From contig NZ_BCUS01000001.1 of NCBI RefSeq assembly GCF_001591345.1, positions 106,599-170,598 of the forward strand: a stretch of 64,000 nucleotides of DNA, written 5' to 3'. The notes under the pieces are model-generated. The model was given only the letters and a program-made list of their open reading frames with translations. It was not told the origin of the DNA and did no database searches. The stretch is from Variovorax boronicumulans NBRC 103145 (GTDB taxonomy: Bacteria > Pseudomonadota > Gammaproteobacteria > Burkholderiales > Burkholderiaceae_C). Position numbers and translations under genes: made by a program. Positions 30,246 through 39,233 of the stretch are shown one piece after another; the stretch's first letter is position 1; every line of letters starts with the position of its first letter.

Positions 30246-33062
30246 TCAGTGGGCCTTGTCCCAGTTGGGACCGACGCCGATCTCGGCGAGCAGCGGCACC
30301 TTGAGCGCCGCCACGCCGGCCATCAGGCGCGGGATTTCGGTGCGCACCCATTCGACCTCGGCCTCGGGCACTTCGAACACCAGTTCGTCGTGCACCTGCA
30401 TGATCATCTTGGTGGCGCGCTTTTCTTCGTCAAGCACGTTCTGTACCTTGACCATGCTGAGCTTGATGAGGTCGGCCGCCGTGCCCTGCATCGGCGCGTT
30501 GATGGCCTGGCGCTCGGCCGCCTTCTTGCGGGGGCCGTTGCCGCCGTTGATCTCGCTCAGGTAGAGGCGCCGGCCGAACACGGTCTCGACATAGCCCTTG
30601 TCGCGCGCGAACTCCACGATCTGGTCCATGTAGGTCTTCACGCCCGGGTAGCGCGCAAAGTAGCGATCGATGTACGAGGCCGCGGCCTTGGTCTCGATGC
30701 CCAGGTTCTTCGCCAGGCCGAAGCTGCTCATGCCGTAGATGAGGCCGAAGTTGATGACCTTGGCGTAGCGGCGCTGCTCGCTGGACACCTGGTCGGGCGT
30801 GGTGCCGAACACCTCGGCGGCCGTGGCGCGATGCACGTCGACGCCGTCGGTGAAGGCGCGCAGCAGCGACTCGTCGCCGCTGATGTGGGCCATGATGCGC
30901 AGTTCGATCTGCGAGTAGTCGGCGCTGGCGATCACGCTGCCCGCGGGCGCCACGAAGGCCTCGCGCACTCGCCGGCCTTCGGGCGTGCGGATCGGGATGT
31001 TCTGCAGGTTGGGGTCGTTGCTGCTCAGGCGGCCCGTGACGGCCACGGCCTGCGCGTAGTGCGTGTGCACGCGGCCGGTGCGCGGGTTGGCGAGCTGGCC
31101 GAGCTTGTCGGTGTAGGTGCCCTTGAGCTTCGAGAGGCCGCGGTGCTCGAGGATCTTGGCGGGCAGCGGATAGTCTTCGGCCAGCTTCTCGAGCACTTCT
31201 TCGTCGGTGCTGGGCGCGCCGCTCGGCGTCTTCTTGACCACGGGCAGGCCCAGCTTGGTGAAGAAGATTTCGCCGATCTGCTTGGGCGACCCGAGGTTGA
31301 AGGGCTGGCCCGCGATGTCGTAGGCCTCCTGCTCCAGCGCCATGATGCGCGTGCCCAGGTCGTGGCTCTGCGCGGCGAGCGTGGGCGCGTCGATCAGCAC
31401 GCCGTTGCGCTCGATGCGGTACAGCGCCTCGCTCGAATCCATTTCGAGCTGGTAGATGTAGGCCAGCTTCTCTTCCTTCTGCAGCAGGGGCCACAGCGCG
31501 TGGTGCACGTCGAGCGTCTGGTCGCTGTCTTCGCACGAGTACTCGGCGGCCTTGGCGATGTCGACCTGGCTGAACGGAATCTGGTGCGCGCCCTTGCCGC
31601 ACAGGTCTTCGTACGAGATGCCGCTGCGCCCCAGATGGCGCTCGGCCAGGGACGACAGGCCGTGCGGCTTGTTCACTTCGAGCACGTAGCTTTGCAGCAT
31701 GGTGTCGTGCGCGTAGCCCTGCACCTCGATGCCGTGGTTGGCGAACACGTGGCGGTCGTACTTGATGTGCTGGCCGAGCTTCTTCTTGTCGGCGTTCTCG
31801 AGCCAGGGCTTGAGCCTGGCAAGCACCTCGTCGATCGGCAGCTGCGCGGGCGCGTCGGGGTAGTTGTGCGTGAGCGGAATGTAGGCCGCTTCGCCCGGCG
31901 TGACGCTGAAGCTGATGCCCACGATCTGCGCGACCATTTCGTCGAGTGAGGTGGTCTCGGTGTCGATGGCCGTGAGTTCGGCGGCCTCGAGCTTGGCGAG
32001 CCAGGCGTCGAACTGCGCCCACTCCATGATCGTGTCGTACTTCAGGTTGCTCGCGGGCGCGGCGGCCTCTTGCGCTTCCAGCTCCGAAGGCTCGTCGAAC
32101 AGGCCGCCCTGGTCGCGGTCGGCCTTGGAAGCGGCCTTCTTCTTCGCGTTCTCTTCGATCAGCTCAGGCGGCACCTCTTGGGCTTCGAGCGACTTGACGA
32201 GGCTCTTGAAACCGAACTTCTCGTAGAAGGGCTTCAGCTCGGCCGTCTGCGGCGCGCCGACGGGCAGGCCTTCGAGCGAGGGCAGGCCTTCGACATGGCC
32301 GTTCAGGTCGCAATCGGTGCGGATGGTGACGAGGCGTTTGCTCAGCGGCAGCTTGTCGAGCGCCTGGCGCAGGTTTTCGCCGGCGGCGCCCTTCACTTCG
32401 GCGGCGCGTTCGACCAGCGCATCGAGCGAGCCGTATTCGAGCAGCCATTTGGCCGCTGTCTTGGGGCCGACCTTCGGCACGCCGGGCACGTTGTCGACCG
32501 TGTCGCCGATGAGCGTCTGGTAGTCGACCATGAGGCTGGGCGGCACGCCGAACTCGGCCGTCACGCCGGCGATGTCGCGCTTCTTGCCGTTCATCGTGTC
32601 GATGATGGTGATGTGCTCGTCGACCAGCTGGCTCAGGTCCTTGTCGCCGCTGGACACGATCACTTCGACGCCCTGCGCGGCCGCCACCTTGGCGAGCGTG
32701 CCGATCACGTCGTCGGCCTCGACGTCGGGCACGGTGAGCACCGGCCAGCCGAGCAGCCTGACCACTTCGTGGATGGGGTCGATCTGGCTGCGCAGGTCGT
32801 CGGGCATCGGCGAGCGGTTGGCCTTGTACTCGGGGTACCAGTCGTCGCGGAAGGTCTTGCCGGGGGCGTCGAAGATGCAGGCCGCGTAGTCGGCGCGCAC
32901 CTCGCGGCGCAGCGCGGTCATCATGTTGATCATGCCCCGGATCGCCCCGGTGGCCGGGCTCTTGGGGTCGCCGGGCACGGCGCGCAGATCGGGCATCGCG
33001 TGGAAGGCCCGGTAAAGGTAGCTCGAGCCATCGACGAGCAGCAGCGTTTTCTTGTCGGTCAT
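30246..33062 (-). CDS. polA: DNA polymerase I
   Basis: A 938-aa repair and Okazaki-fragment polymerase. The 5' nuclease domain (1 to about 300) has LLVDGSSYLYRAFHA and VEADDVIGTLA. The 3'-5' exonuclease (about 345-540) retains the catalytic DxE in AIDTETTSLDEM. The polymerase domain (about 560-938) has motif A SADYSQIELRIMAH, the finger helix RRYAKVINFGLIYGMS and motif C MQVHDELVFEV. Length and architecture are normal, so all three activities should be present. The ATG at 33062 begins at MTDKKTLLLVDG; 14 upstream codons were rejected. It is divergent from the DUF2782 gene. Confidence 0.97.
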   Translation of the reverse strand: MTDKKTLLLVDGSSYLYRAFHAMPDLRAVPGDPKSPATGAIRGMINMMTALRREVRADYAACIFDAPGKTFRDDWYPEYKANRSPMPDDLRSQIDPIHEVVRLLGWPVLTVPDVEADDVIGTLAKVAAAQGVEVIVSSGDKDLSQLVDEHITIIDTMNGKKRDIAGVTAEFGVPPSLMVDYQTLIGDTVDNVPGVPKVGPKTAAKWLLEYGSLDALVERAAEVKGAAGENLRQALDKLPLSKRLVTIRTDCDLNGHVEGLPSLEGLPVGAPQTAELKPFYEKFGFKSLVKSLEAQEVPPELIEENAKKKAASKADRDQGGLFDEPSELEAQEAAAPASNLKYDTIMEWAQFDAWLAKLEAAELTAIDTETTSLDEMVAQIVGISFSVTPGEAAYIPLTHNYPDAPAQLPIDEVLARLKPWLENADKKKLGQHIKYDRHVFANHGIEVQGYAHDTMLQSYVLEVNKPHGLSSLAERHLGRSGISYEDLCGKGAHQIPFSQVDIAKAAEYSCEDSDQTLDVHHALWPLLQKEEKLAYIYQLEMDSSEALYRIERNGVLIDAPTLAAQSHDLGTRIMALEQEAYDIAGQPFNLGSPKQIGEIFFTKLGLPVVKKTPSGAPSTDEEVLEKLAEDYPLPAKILEHRGLSKLKGTYTDKLGQLANPRTGRVHTHYAQAVAVTGRLSSNDPNLQNIPIRTPEGRRVREAFVAPAGSVIASADYSQIELRIMAHISGDESLLRAFTDGVDVHRATAAEVFGTTPDQVSSEQRRYAKVINFGLIYGMSSFGLAKNLGIETKAAASYIDRYFARYPGVKTYMDQIVEFARDKGYVETVFGRRLYLSEINGGNGPRKKAAERQAINAPMQGTAADLIKLSMVKVQNVLDEEKRATKMIMQVHDELVFEVPEAEVEWVRTEIPRLMAGVAALKVPLLAEIGVGPNWDKAH

Positions 33063-33147
33063 CGGGGCATTTTGCCGTGCCCGGACCGGCGTCCGGAACG
33101 ACACCAGGGTCGGCTGGCGGCCGACACGCCGCCAGCGGGTGCACGCC

Positions 33148-33153
33148 TACAAT
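33148..33153 (+). promoter_or_regulatory. -10 hexamer of the DUF2782-thrB transcript
   Basis: A perfect-looking TACAAT lies only 6 nt before the DUF2782 ATG, and there is no Shine-Dalgarno sequence. A transcript starting 6-7 nt after the hexamer would begin at the ATG itself. No good -35 is seen, so this is a candidate leaderless promoter. Confidence 0.45.
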
Positions 33154-33159
33154 CCGTGC

Positions 33160-33534
33160 ATGCCTAGCTCCCCACTCCTGGTCGCCCGCCGCATCCTGCT
33201 GGCGCTGGCTTTCGCCACCCCCGTTGCCGCCCTCGCGCAGGCGCCGGCCGCGCCCGCCGCCAAGCCGGCCCCGGCGGAACCGCTACAAAATCAGGAGCAG
33301 GCCGACGGCCGGCGCAACCAGAAGGTCGAGCACATCCACACGGAAGACAGCGGCGCCTCGGTCGACGAGGTGCGCTACGGCGGCCGCACACAGAGCATCA
33401 ACGTCAAGCCCAAGTCGAACATGCCCGGTTACGAAGTGCTGCCCAACGACGGCGGCAGCGCCCGCCCCGGCACGACCGGCGACGCGAACAGCGGCGGCAA
33501 CGGCCCGCGTGTCTGGAACGTGCTGAAGTTCTGA
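33160..33534 (+). CDS. DUF2782 family protein
   Basis: A 124-aa exported protein. The signal peptide is residues 1-26 (LLALAFATPVAALAQ), followed by a Pro/Ala linker and the conserved DUF2782 core with KVEHIHTEDSGASVDEVRYGGRTQSINV, and a C-terminal WNVLKF. Function is unknown. The gene is regularly found between polA and thrB in Burkholderiales, as here, 73 nt before thrB. The ATG at 33160 is fixed by the signal peptide. Confidence 0.86.
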   Translation: MPSSPLLVARRILLALAFATPVAALAQAPAAPAAKPAPAEPLQNQEQADGRRNQKVEHIHTEDSGASVDEVRYGGRTQSINVKPKSNMPGYEVLPNDGGSARPGTTGDANSGGNGPRVWNVLKF

Positions 33535-33607
33535 CCGTGACGCTGTCGTTTTCCTTCCCGCCCTCCCTCTTTTCTCCCGCAGCCGCCGTCCGGCGCTGAG
33601 CATCGCC

Positions 33608-34657
33608 ATGGCAGTTTTTACCGAAGTCCAGTTCGGCGAGGCAGACGCGCTCGTCCAGCGCCTTGGCATGGGCGCCCTGCGCGAGCTGCGCGGCATCGAG
33701 GGCGGCATCGAGAACACCAACTACTTCGCCACCACCGAATCGGGCGAATTCGTGCTGACGCTGTTCGAGCGCCTGAGCGCCGAGCAGCTGCCGTACTACC
33801 TTTGCCTGATGAAGCACCTGGCCGGTGCCGGCCTGCCGGTGCCCGCGCCCGTGGCCGACCCGGCCGTGGCGCCGCCGACCGGCCATGCGCTGTCGATCCC
33901 CGCGCAGGCGCCCTGCGAGCTGCTGCACCGCGTGGCCGGCAAGCCCGCGGCGCTGGTGCAGAAGCTGTCGGGCCGCAGCGAGCTGGCCCCCACGGCCGCC
34001 CACTGCGCCGAACTGGGCGCGATGCTGGCCCGCATGCACCTGGCCGGGCGCGACTACCCGCGCATCCAGCCCAACCTGCGCGGCCTGCCCTGGTGGAACG
34101 AAACCGCCCCGGTGGTGCTGCCCCACATGGACGAGGCGCAAGCTGCGCTGCTGCGCGCCGAGCTGGCCTACCAGAACCATGTCGCCGAATCGTCGGCCTA
34201 CGCGGCGCTGCCGCGCGGCCCGGTGCATGCCGACATGTTCCGCGACAACGTGATGTTCGCGACCGGCGGCGAGCCCGACGCGCCGCCGCGCCTCACGGGC
34301 GTGTTCGACTTCTACTTCGCCGGCACCGACACCTGGCTGTTCGACCTGGCCGTGTGCCTGAACGACTGGGCCATCGACCTGGCCAGCGGCCGGCACGACG
34401 CCGCCCGCGCCGACGCCCTGCTCGCCGCGTATGAAAGCGTGCGCAGGCTGAACGCCTCTGAGCGCGCCCTGCTGCCCGCGATGCTGCGGGCCGCCGCGCT
34501 GCGCTTCTGGATCTCGCGCCTGTGGGACTTCCACCTGCCGCGCGAGGCCAGCATGCTCAAGCCCCACGACCCGACGCACTTCGAGCGCGTGCTGCGCGAG
34601 CGCGCCACCCACCCGCACGCCATCGCCCACGTCCTCGAGCCGGCGCTGGCAGCCTAA
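33608..34657 (+). CDS. thrB: Homoserine kinase
   Basis: A 349-aa protein of the APH/ChoK-fold homoserine kinase type (ThrB2), which phosphorylates L-homoserine in threonine synthesis. Features are the N-terminal MAVFTEVQFGEADALVQRLG, GIEGGIENTNYFATTESGEFVLTLFE (nucleotide-binding strands), the catalytic block PVHADMFRDNVMF (H-x-D-x-x-x-x-N) and GVFDFYFAGTDTWLFDLAV (metal-binding D). Length is normal. It is downstream of DUF2782 and directly before the 161-bp dyad element. Confidence 0.95.
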   Translation: MAVFTEVQFGEADALVQRLGMGALRELRGIEGGIENTNYFATTESGEFVLTLFERLSAEQLPYYLCLMKHLAGAGLPVPAPVADPAVAPPTGHALSIPAQAPCELLHRVAGKPAALVQKLSGRSELAPTAAHCAELGAMLARMHLAGRDYPRIQPNLRGLPWWNETAPVVLPHMDEAQAALLRAELAYQNHVAESSAYAALPRGPVHADMFRDNVMFATGGEPDAPPRLTGVFDFYFAGTDTWLFDLAVCLNDWAIDLASGRHDAARADALLAAYESVRRLNASERALLPAMLRAAALRFWISRLWDFHLPREASMLKPHDPTHFERVLRERATHPHAIAHVLEPALAA

Positions 34658-34818
34658 AGAAGGTGTGACCGAACCCGCCATGCCCGCTCATCCCGCCCAG
34701 ACACACCCACTCTGCGTTGCAAATGCTCGCCATAGCCCAAGCTATGGCTGCGCTTTGCGCCTTGATTGGGCGCGTCTGGGCGGCCTGCTCGGCCACGCCG
34801 GATTCATTCACACCTTCT
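34658..34818. repeat. 161-bp near-palindromic element with 11-bp terminal inverted repeats
   Basis: The element starts right after the thrB stop. Perfect ends AGAAGGTGTGA (34658-34668) and TCACACCTTCT (34808-34818) enclose two halves that are imperfect reverse complements over their whole length (about four bases in five by eye). The centre CCATAGC-CCAA-GCTATGG is at 34730-34747. The entire unit could fold into one long hairpin. It resembles a MITE or an intergenic dyad repeat, or a strong transcription barrier after thrB. No second copy is seen in the window, so dispersal cannot be shown here. An 84-codon minus-strand frame through it appears to be a by-product of the repeat. Confidence 0.8.
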
Positions 34819-34828
34819 GCCCCCCCAC

Positions 34829-35659
34829 ATGAAACTCCACCTCGTGCCGGCGCGCACCGGCTTCGACTGGGTCCGCCTCGGACTCAAGACCTTCTGGCGC
34901 CAGCCGTTGGCCTTCATCTCGCTGTTCTTCCTGCTGATGGCGATGATCTCGACGGTGTCGATGCTGCCGCTGCTCGGCAGCGTGCTCGCACCGATCCTGC
35001 TGCCCTTCATGACCCTCGGCCTGATGGTCGCGACCTCGGTGGCAGCAACCGACAACGCCGACGGCCTGGGCAACGCGGGCGACCTGGGCCGCCCCACGGG
35101 CTCGGCCATGTTCATCGCGGTGTTCGACGCCATGCGTACCGAATGGCGCTCGCTGGTGGTGCTGGGCGTGATCTCGGCCGTGTACTTCGTGCTGGCCGTC
35201 ACGCTGACGGCACTGGTCGACGGCGGCCAGCTCATGCGCGCCTACCTGTTCGACGAGGCGGTGACGCCCGAGGTCATGAAGAGCAGCGAGTTCCTCACGG
35301 CGCGCACGCTGCTGATGTGCCTGAACCTGCCGCTGTCGCTGGCCATGTGGCATGCGCCGGCGCTGGTGCACTGGCACCGCGTGGAGCCGGTGAAGAGCGT
35401 CTTCTTCAGCATCGTCGCGCTGTTCCGCAACTTCGGCGCCTACGCGCTGTTCGGCCTGGCGTGGTTCGGCGTGTTCATGCTCGCGGGCATCGCCATCGGC
35501 CTGCTCGCCACCGTGCTGATCGGCGTCGGCGCCATGGGCTCCGACGGCGCAGCCCTGGCGATCGGCAACATCCTGATGATCGGCACCGCGCTGGTGCTGG
35601 CGGCCATGTCGCTGGCCTCGACCTGGTTCACGTTCCGGGACAGCTTCGACGCGAACTGA
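34829..35659 (+). CDS. Multi-pass inner-membrane protein (BPSS1780-like)
   Basis: A 276-aa membrane protein with about six hydrophobic segments (around 25-45, 50-70, 115-140, 175-195, 215-245, 250-270) and a conserved N-terminus MKLHLVPARTGFDWVRLGLKTFWRQPLAF typical of the BPSS1780 family in Burkholderiales. Function is unknown. The ATG at 34829 follows the dyad element by 10 nt and lacks a good ribosome site. It is convergent with the helicase gene. Confidence 0.85.
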   Translation: MKLHLVPARTGFDWVRLGLKTFWRQPLAFISLFFLLMAMISTVSMLPLLGSVLAPILLPFMTLGLMVATSVAATDNADGLGNAGDLGRPTGSAMFIAVFDAMRTEWRSLVVLGVISAVYFVLAVTLTALVDGGQLMRAYLFDEAVTPEVMKSSEFLTARTLLMCLNLPLSLAMWHAPALVHWHRVEPVKSVFFSIVALFRNFGAYALFGLAWFGVFMLAGIAIGLLATVLIGVGAMGSDGAALAIGNILMIGTALVLAAMSLASTWFTFRDSFDAN

Positions 35660-35670
35660 GGTCGGCATCG

Positions 35671-35695
35671 CCCGCTGCCCTTTCGGGCAAGCGGG
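35671..35695. terminator. Hairpin between convergent genes
   Basis: CCCGCTGCCC pairs with GGGC-A-AGCGGG across a TTTC loop (one bulged A). It lies in the 46-bp gap between the membrane-protein and helicase stops. There is no T-run, so termination strength is uncertain; either strand could use it. Confidence 0.5.
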
Positions 35696-35705
35696 ACCGC
35701 CGGAC

Positions 35706-38168
35706 TCAGACCGGCGTGAGCTTCGCCACCGACAGCGCCAGCCACTTCACCCCGTGGCGCGCGAACTTCACCTGCGCCCGCGCGTCGTCGCCGGTGCCTT
35801 CGAGCGCGGTCACCGTGCCCTCGCCGAACTTGTTGTGGAACACCTGCATGCCTGAACGCAGGCCGTGCGACGGCGCGGTCTTCTGCGGCGGCACGGGCGG
35901 GCTGGCGAAGGTGTCCTTGCCGGCGCTGCTGCCGCCACCACCGTAGCGGTTGCCGCCGCCTCCTCCACCACCGTAGCCACCGGCACCGCCGCGCGTGCTG
36001 CCGTAGCCGCCGCCATAGCCGAAGGCCGACGGCGCAAAGCCCTGGTTCTTCGGCGTGAGCCACTTGAGTGCGCCTTCCGGCAACTCGTCGAAGAAGCGGC
36101 TCTTGACGTTGTAGCGCGTCTGGCCGTGCAGCATGCGCGTCTGCGAATGGCTCAGGTACAGGCGCTTGCGTGCGCGCGTGATTGCCACATACATCAGGCG
36201 GCGTTCTTCCTCGAGGCTCTCGAAATCGCTCATCGAGTTCTCGTGCGGGAACAGGCCCTCTTCCATGCCGGTGATGAACACGCAGTCGAACTCCAGGCCC
36301 TTGGCGGCGTGCACGGTCATGAGCTGCACCGCGTCCTGCCCGGCCTGCGCCTGGTTGTCGCCCGACTCGAGCGCCGCGTGCGTCAGGAAGGCCGCGAGCG
36401 GGCTCAGCGTTTCGCCGGTTTCGGCATCGGGTGCCAGCGGCTCGTCGAGCACCGGCCGGTTGGGGTCGAGCCCCTGACTGGCGGGCGACTGGCGCAGCTC
36501 GTCGACCGGCAGCGCCACGGCGTCGCGGCCGAAGCCTTCCTGCGTGACGAAGCTTTCGGCCGCGTTCACGAGTTCGTCCAAGTTCTCCAGCCGGTCGGCG
36601 CCTTCGCGGTCGGCCTTGTAGTGTTCGACGAGGCCGCTGTGGTCGAGCACCAGCTCGATGATCTCGCGCAGGCTCACGCCCTGGGTCTGCTCGCGCAGCA
36701 CGTCGATCTTGGCGACGAAAGCCGTGAGGTTCGAGCCGGCCTTGCCGCCGACCGCGCTCACCGCGTCGTGCAGCGAACGCCCGGCGGCGCGCGCCGCGTC
36801 CTGCAGGCTTTCGAGCGTTCGTGCGCCGATGCCGCGCGGCGGGAAGTTGACGACACGCAGGAAGCTGGTGTCGTCGTCCTTGTTCTCGAGCAGGCGCAGG
36901 TAGGCCAGCGCATGCTTGATTTCGGCGCGCTCGAAGAAGCGCAGGCCGCCGTACACGCGGTACGGCACCGAGGCGTTGAACAGCGCCGTTTCAATCACCC
37001 GGCTCTGCGCATTGCTGCGGTAGAGCACGGCCATTTCCTTGCGGTCGAAGCCGTCGCGCGCCAGCTGGCGCATTTCCTCGACCATCCACTGCGCTTCGGC
37101 GAGGTCGGTGGGCGATTCGTACACGCGCACGGGCTCGCCTGGCCCCTGGTCGGTGCGCAGGTTCTTGCCCAGGCGCTTCTTGTTGTGGCTGATGAGCTCG
37201 TTGGCCGAATCGAGGATGTTGCTGTAGCTGCGGTAGTTCTGCTCCAGGACGATCTGGCGGCGCACGTCGAACTCGCGCACGAAGTCGGTCATGTTGCCCA
37301 CGCGCGCGCCGCGGAAGGCGTAGATGCTCTGGTCGTCGTCGCCCACGGCGATCACGCTGTTGTGCTCGCCCGGCGTGAAATGGCCGCCGATCGCCGTGTG
37401 GCCCGCGAGCATCTTCAGCCATGCGTACTGCAGGCGGTTGGTGTCCTGGAACTCGTCGACCAGGATGTGGCGGAAGCGCCGCTGGTAGTGCTCGCGCACC
37501 GGCTCGTTGTCGCGCAGCAGCTCGTAGCTGCGCAGCATCAGTTCGCCGAAGTCGACCACGCCTTCGCGCTGGCACTGCTCTTCGTACAGCTGGTAGAGCT
37601 CGACCTTCTTGCGGTCGTCGTCGCTGCGGGCCTCGATGTCGCCGGGGCGCAGGCCGTCTTCCTTGGCGCCGGCGATGAACCACTGCGTCTGCTTGGCCGG
37701 AAAGCGCTCGTCGTCGACGTTGAACTGCTTCATCAGGCGCTTGATGGCCGAGAGCTGGTCCTGCGTGTCGAGGATCTGGAAGGTCGAGGGCAGGTTGGCC
37801 AGCTTCCAGTGCGCGCGCAACAGGCGGTTGCACAGGCCGTGGAAGGTGCCGATCCACATGCCGCGCACGTTCACCGGCAGCATCGCGGTCAGCCGCGTCA
37901 TCATTTCCTTGGCGGCCTTGTTGGTGAAGGTGACGGCCAGGATGCCGCCAGCGGACACCTGCCCCGTCTGCAGCAGCCAGGCGATGCGGGTGGTGAGCAC
38001 CCGCGTCTTGCCGGAGCCGGCACCGGCAAGGATGAGCGCGTTGCCCGCGGGCAGCGTGACGGCAGCAAGCTGCTCGGCGTTGAGGTTGTTCAGCAACGGC
38101 GAGGCAGGGCCGCCCGTATCGGCTGCGGGCGCGCCGGAAAACAGGTCGTGAGGGAGCATGGGTGCCAT
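35706..38168 (-). CDS. uvrD: UvrD/PcrA/Rep-type superfamily 1 DNA helicase
   Basis: An 820-aa ATP-dependent 3'-5' helicase for repair and replication restart. Motifs in order: LNAEQLAAVTLPAGNALILA then Walker A AGAGSGKTR (about 48-56), Ia TFTNKAAKEM, II VDEFQDTN, III VGDDDQSIYAFRGA, IV EQNYRS, V VHAAKGLEFDCVFI and VI MYVAITRARKRLYLSH. After motif VI comes an unusual Gly/Tyr-rich low-complexity linker (about residues 700-745) before a C-terminal Tudor-like domain (MQVFHNKFGEGTVTALEG). An alternative start is 9 nt inside. Length exceeds E. coli UvrD mainly through this linker. Confidence 0.93.
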   Translation of the reverse strand: MAPMLPHDLFSGAPAADTGGPASPLLNNLNAEQLAAVTLPAGNALILAGAGSGKTRVLTTRIAWLLQTGQVSAGGILAVTFTNKAAKEMMTRLTAMLPVNVRGMWIGTFHGLCNRLLRAHWKLANLPSTFQILDTQDQLSAIKRLMKQFNVDDERFPAKQTQWFIAGAKEDGLRPGDIEARSDDDRKKVELYQLYEEQCQREGVVDFGELMLRSYELLRDNEPVREHYQRRFRHILVDEFQDTNRLQYAWLKMLAGHTAIGGHFTPGEHNSVIAVGDDDQSIYAFRGARVGNMTDFVREFDVRRQIVLEQNYRSYSNILDSANELISHNKKRLGKNLRTDQGPGEPVRVYESPTDLAEAQWMVEEMRQLARDGFDRKEMAVLYRSNAQSRVIETALFNASVPYRVYGGLRFFERAEIKHALAYLRLLENKDDDTSFLRVVNFPPRGIGARTLESLQDAARAAGRSLHDAVSAVGGKAGSNLTAFVAKIDVLREQTQGVSLREIIELVLDHSGLVEHYKADREGADRLENLDELVNAAESFVTQEGFGRDAVALPVDELRQSPASQGLDPNRPVLDEPLAPDAETGETLSPLAAFLTHAALESGDNQAQAGQDAVQLMTVHAAKGLEFDCVFITGMEEGLFPHENSMSDFESLEEERRLMYVAITRARKRLYLSHSQTRMLHGQTRYNVKSRFFDELPEGALKWLTPKNQGFAPSAFGYGGGYGSTRGGAGGYGGGGGGGNRYGGGGSSAGKDTFASPPVPPQKTAPSHGLRSGMQVFHNKFGEGTVTALEGTGDDARAQVKFARHGVKWLALSVAKLTPV

Positions 38169-38221
38169 TGTAGAAAGCTGCCCCGCCCAGGGCCCCGCCG
38201 GGCGCGCTTGCCCCTGCGGGC

Positions 38222-38284
38222 ATGACCTGGATCAAGGCAGTGCCCGCCGGCGTGCGCGGGCCCGCCGCGCTTGCGACAGATCAA
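38222..38284 (+). promoter_or_regulatory. Two FNR/ANR-like boxes upstream of ompW
   Basis: ATGAC-CTGG-ATCAA (38222-38235) is one base from the common ANR form TTGAC-N4-ATCAA. TTGCG-ACAG-ATCAA (38271-38284) keeps a perfect right half. Their centres are 49 bp apart and the second ends 75 bp before the ompW start codon. OmpW genes are FNR-controlled in enterobacteria, so oxygen-dependent control is plausible here. The remaining part of the 38169-38359 gap shows no gene. Confidence 0.55.
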
Positions 38285-38359
38285 GCGAGGCGGCCATGCC
38301 CGGCGGGAGACTGCCCTCCAGTTGCCGGCCCTGCGCGCCGGCCGTCACTGGAGAAACCC

Positions 38360-39013
38360 ATGCCCAAGAAACTCGCCCCCGCCTGCATCGCCGCCCTGCT
38401 CGGCGCCATGGCCGCCCTGCCGGCCGCAGCGCAGGAAGCACAAGGCAACTGGCTGGTGCGCGCCCGCGCCGTGTACCTGAAGCCGGCGAACCACTCGGCG
38501 CCGGTGGCCGACCTGTCGATTCCGGCCGATGCCATCACGGTCAACAGCAAGACCATTCCCGAGCTCGACGTCACCTACTTCTTCACGCCGAACATCGCCG
38601 CCGAACTGGTGCTGACGGTGCCGCAGAAACAGACGGTCACCGTGCAGCAGAGCGCGCTGGGCGGGCCGGTGGACATCGGCACCTTCAAGCACCTGCCGCC
38701 CTCGCTGATGCTGCAGTACCACTTCATGCCCACCGCGAAGATCCGGCCCTACATCGGCGCGGGCCTGAACTACACGCGACTGAGCAGCGTCAACCTGCAG
38801 GTGCCGACAGTGGGCCGCCTTCAGCTGCAGAACGAAAGCTTCGGCCTCGCGCTGGGCGCCGGCGTCGACATCGAGGTGGCGAAGAACACCTACCTCAACC
38901 TCGACGTGAAGAAGCTGCGCATCCGCAGCGCAGTGAACATGAATGGCGTGCAGCTGTCGACCGTGAAGGTCGACCCGTGGCTGTTCGGCGTGGGCATCGG
39001 CTACCGGTTCTGA
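38360..39013 (+). CDS. ompW: OmpW family outer-membrane protein
   Basis: A 217-aa eight-stranded beta-barrel. The signal peptide is residues 1-24 (AAAQ cleavage). Strands alternate from [12 protein letters not shown] through [17 protein letters not shown] and LQYHF to [10 protein letters not shown] and a terminal aromatic VGIGYRF required for outer-membrane insertion. GGAGAA lies 6 nt before the ATG. OmpW forms a narrow hydrophobic channel and is often induced by low oxygen or redox stress, which fits the FNR-like boxes upstream. A terminator follows at 39112. Confidence 0.92.
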   Translation: MPKKLAPACIAALLGAMAALPAAAQEAQGNWLVRARAVYLKPANHSAPVADLSIPADAITVNSKTIPELDVTYFFTPNIAAELVLTVPQKQTVTVQQSALGGPVDIGTFKHLPPSLMLQYHFMPTAKIRPYIGAGLNYTRLSSVNLQVPTVGRLQLQNESFGLALGAGVDIEVAKNTYLNLDVKKLRIRSAVNMNGVQLSTVKVDPWLFGVGIGYRF

Positions 39014-39078
39014 CAAAGAACCGCACTGCGGTCGTCGGGTATACGCAGCAACCCATAGGGTCAATACGCCCCGGCAAC

Positions 39079-39106
39079 TTGCGCATCATCGCCATGGCCG
39101 TAAAAT
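39079..39106 (+). promoter_or_regulatory. Candidate sigma70 promoter of guaC
   Basis: -35 TTGCGC (39079-39084), a 16-bp spacer and -10 TAAAAT (39101-39106) lie between ompW and guaC. The predicted start near 39113 coincides with the start of the terminator hairpin at 39112, giving a leader of about 120 nt. Confidence 0.5.
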
Positions 39107-39111
39107 CAATC

Positions 39112-39145
39112 ACCGGGCCCAAGTTTCTTGCGTCCGGTTTTTTTT
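39112..39145 (+). terminator. Terminator after ompW, possibly an attenuator in the guaC leader
   Basis: ACCGG (39112-39116) pairs with CCGGT (39134-39138). An inner CAAG/CTTG pair extends the stem, and eight T residues follow (39138-39145). It is 99 nt after ompW. Because a promoter lies just upstream, it could also act on guaC transcripts. A small second hairpin, CGTCAT-TTTC-ATGACG, is at 39149-39164. Confidence 0.65.
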
Positions 39146-39233
39146 GGCCGTCATTTTCATGACGCGACCACGAGAACCGGCCGGACCAAGCGCTCATTCG
39201 TTCCACTCAACGATTCCTTTCAGGAGCCTGGTC

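Noticed and set aside
34557..34811. 84-codon minus-strand frame through the dyad element
   Set aside because: It lies within the near-palindrome and the thrB end; the coding look comes from repeat symmetry, and no ribosome site is present.
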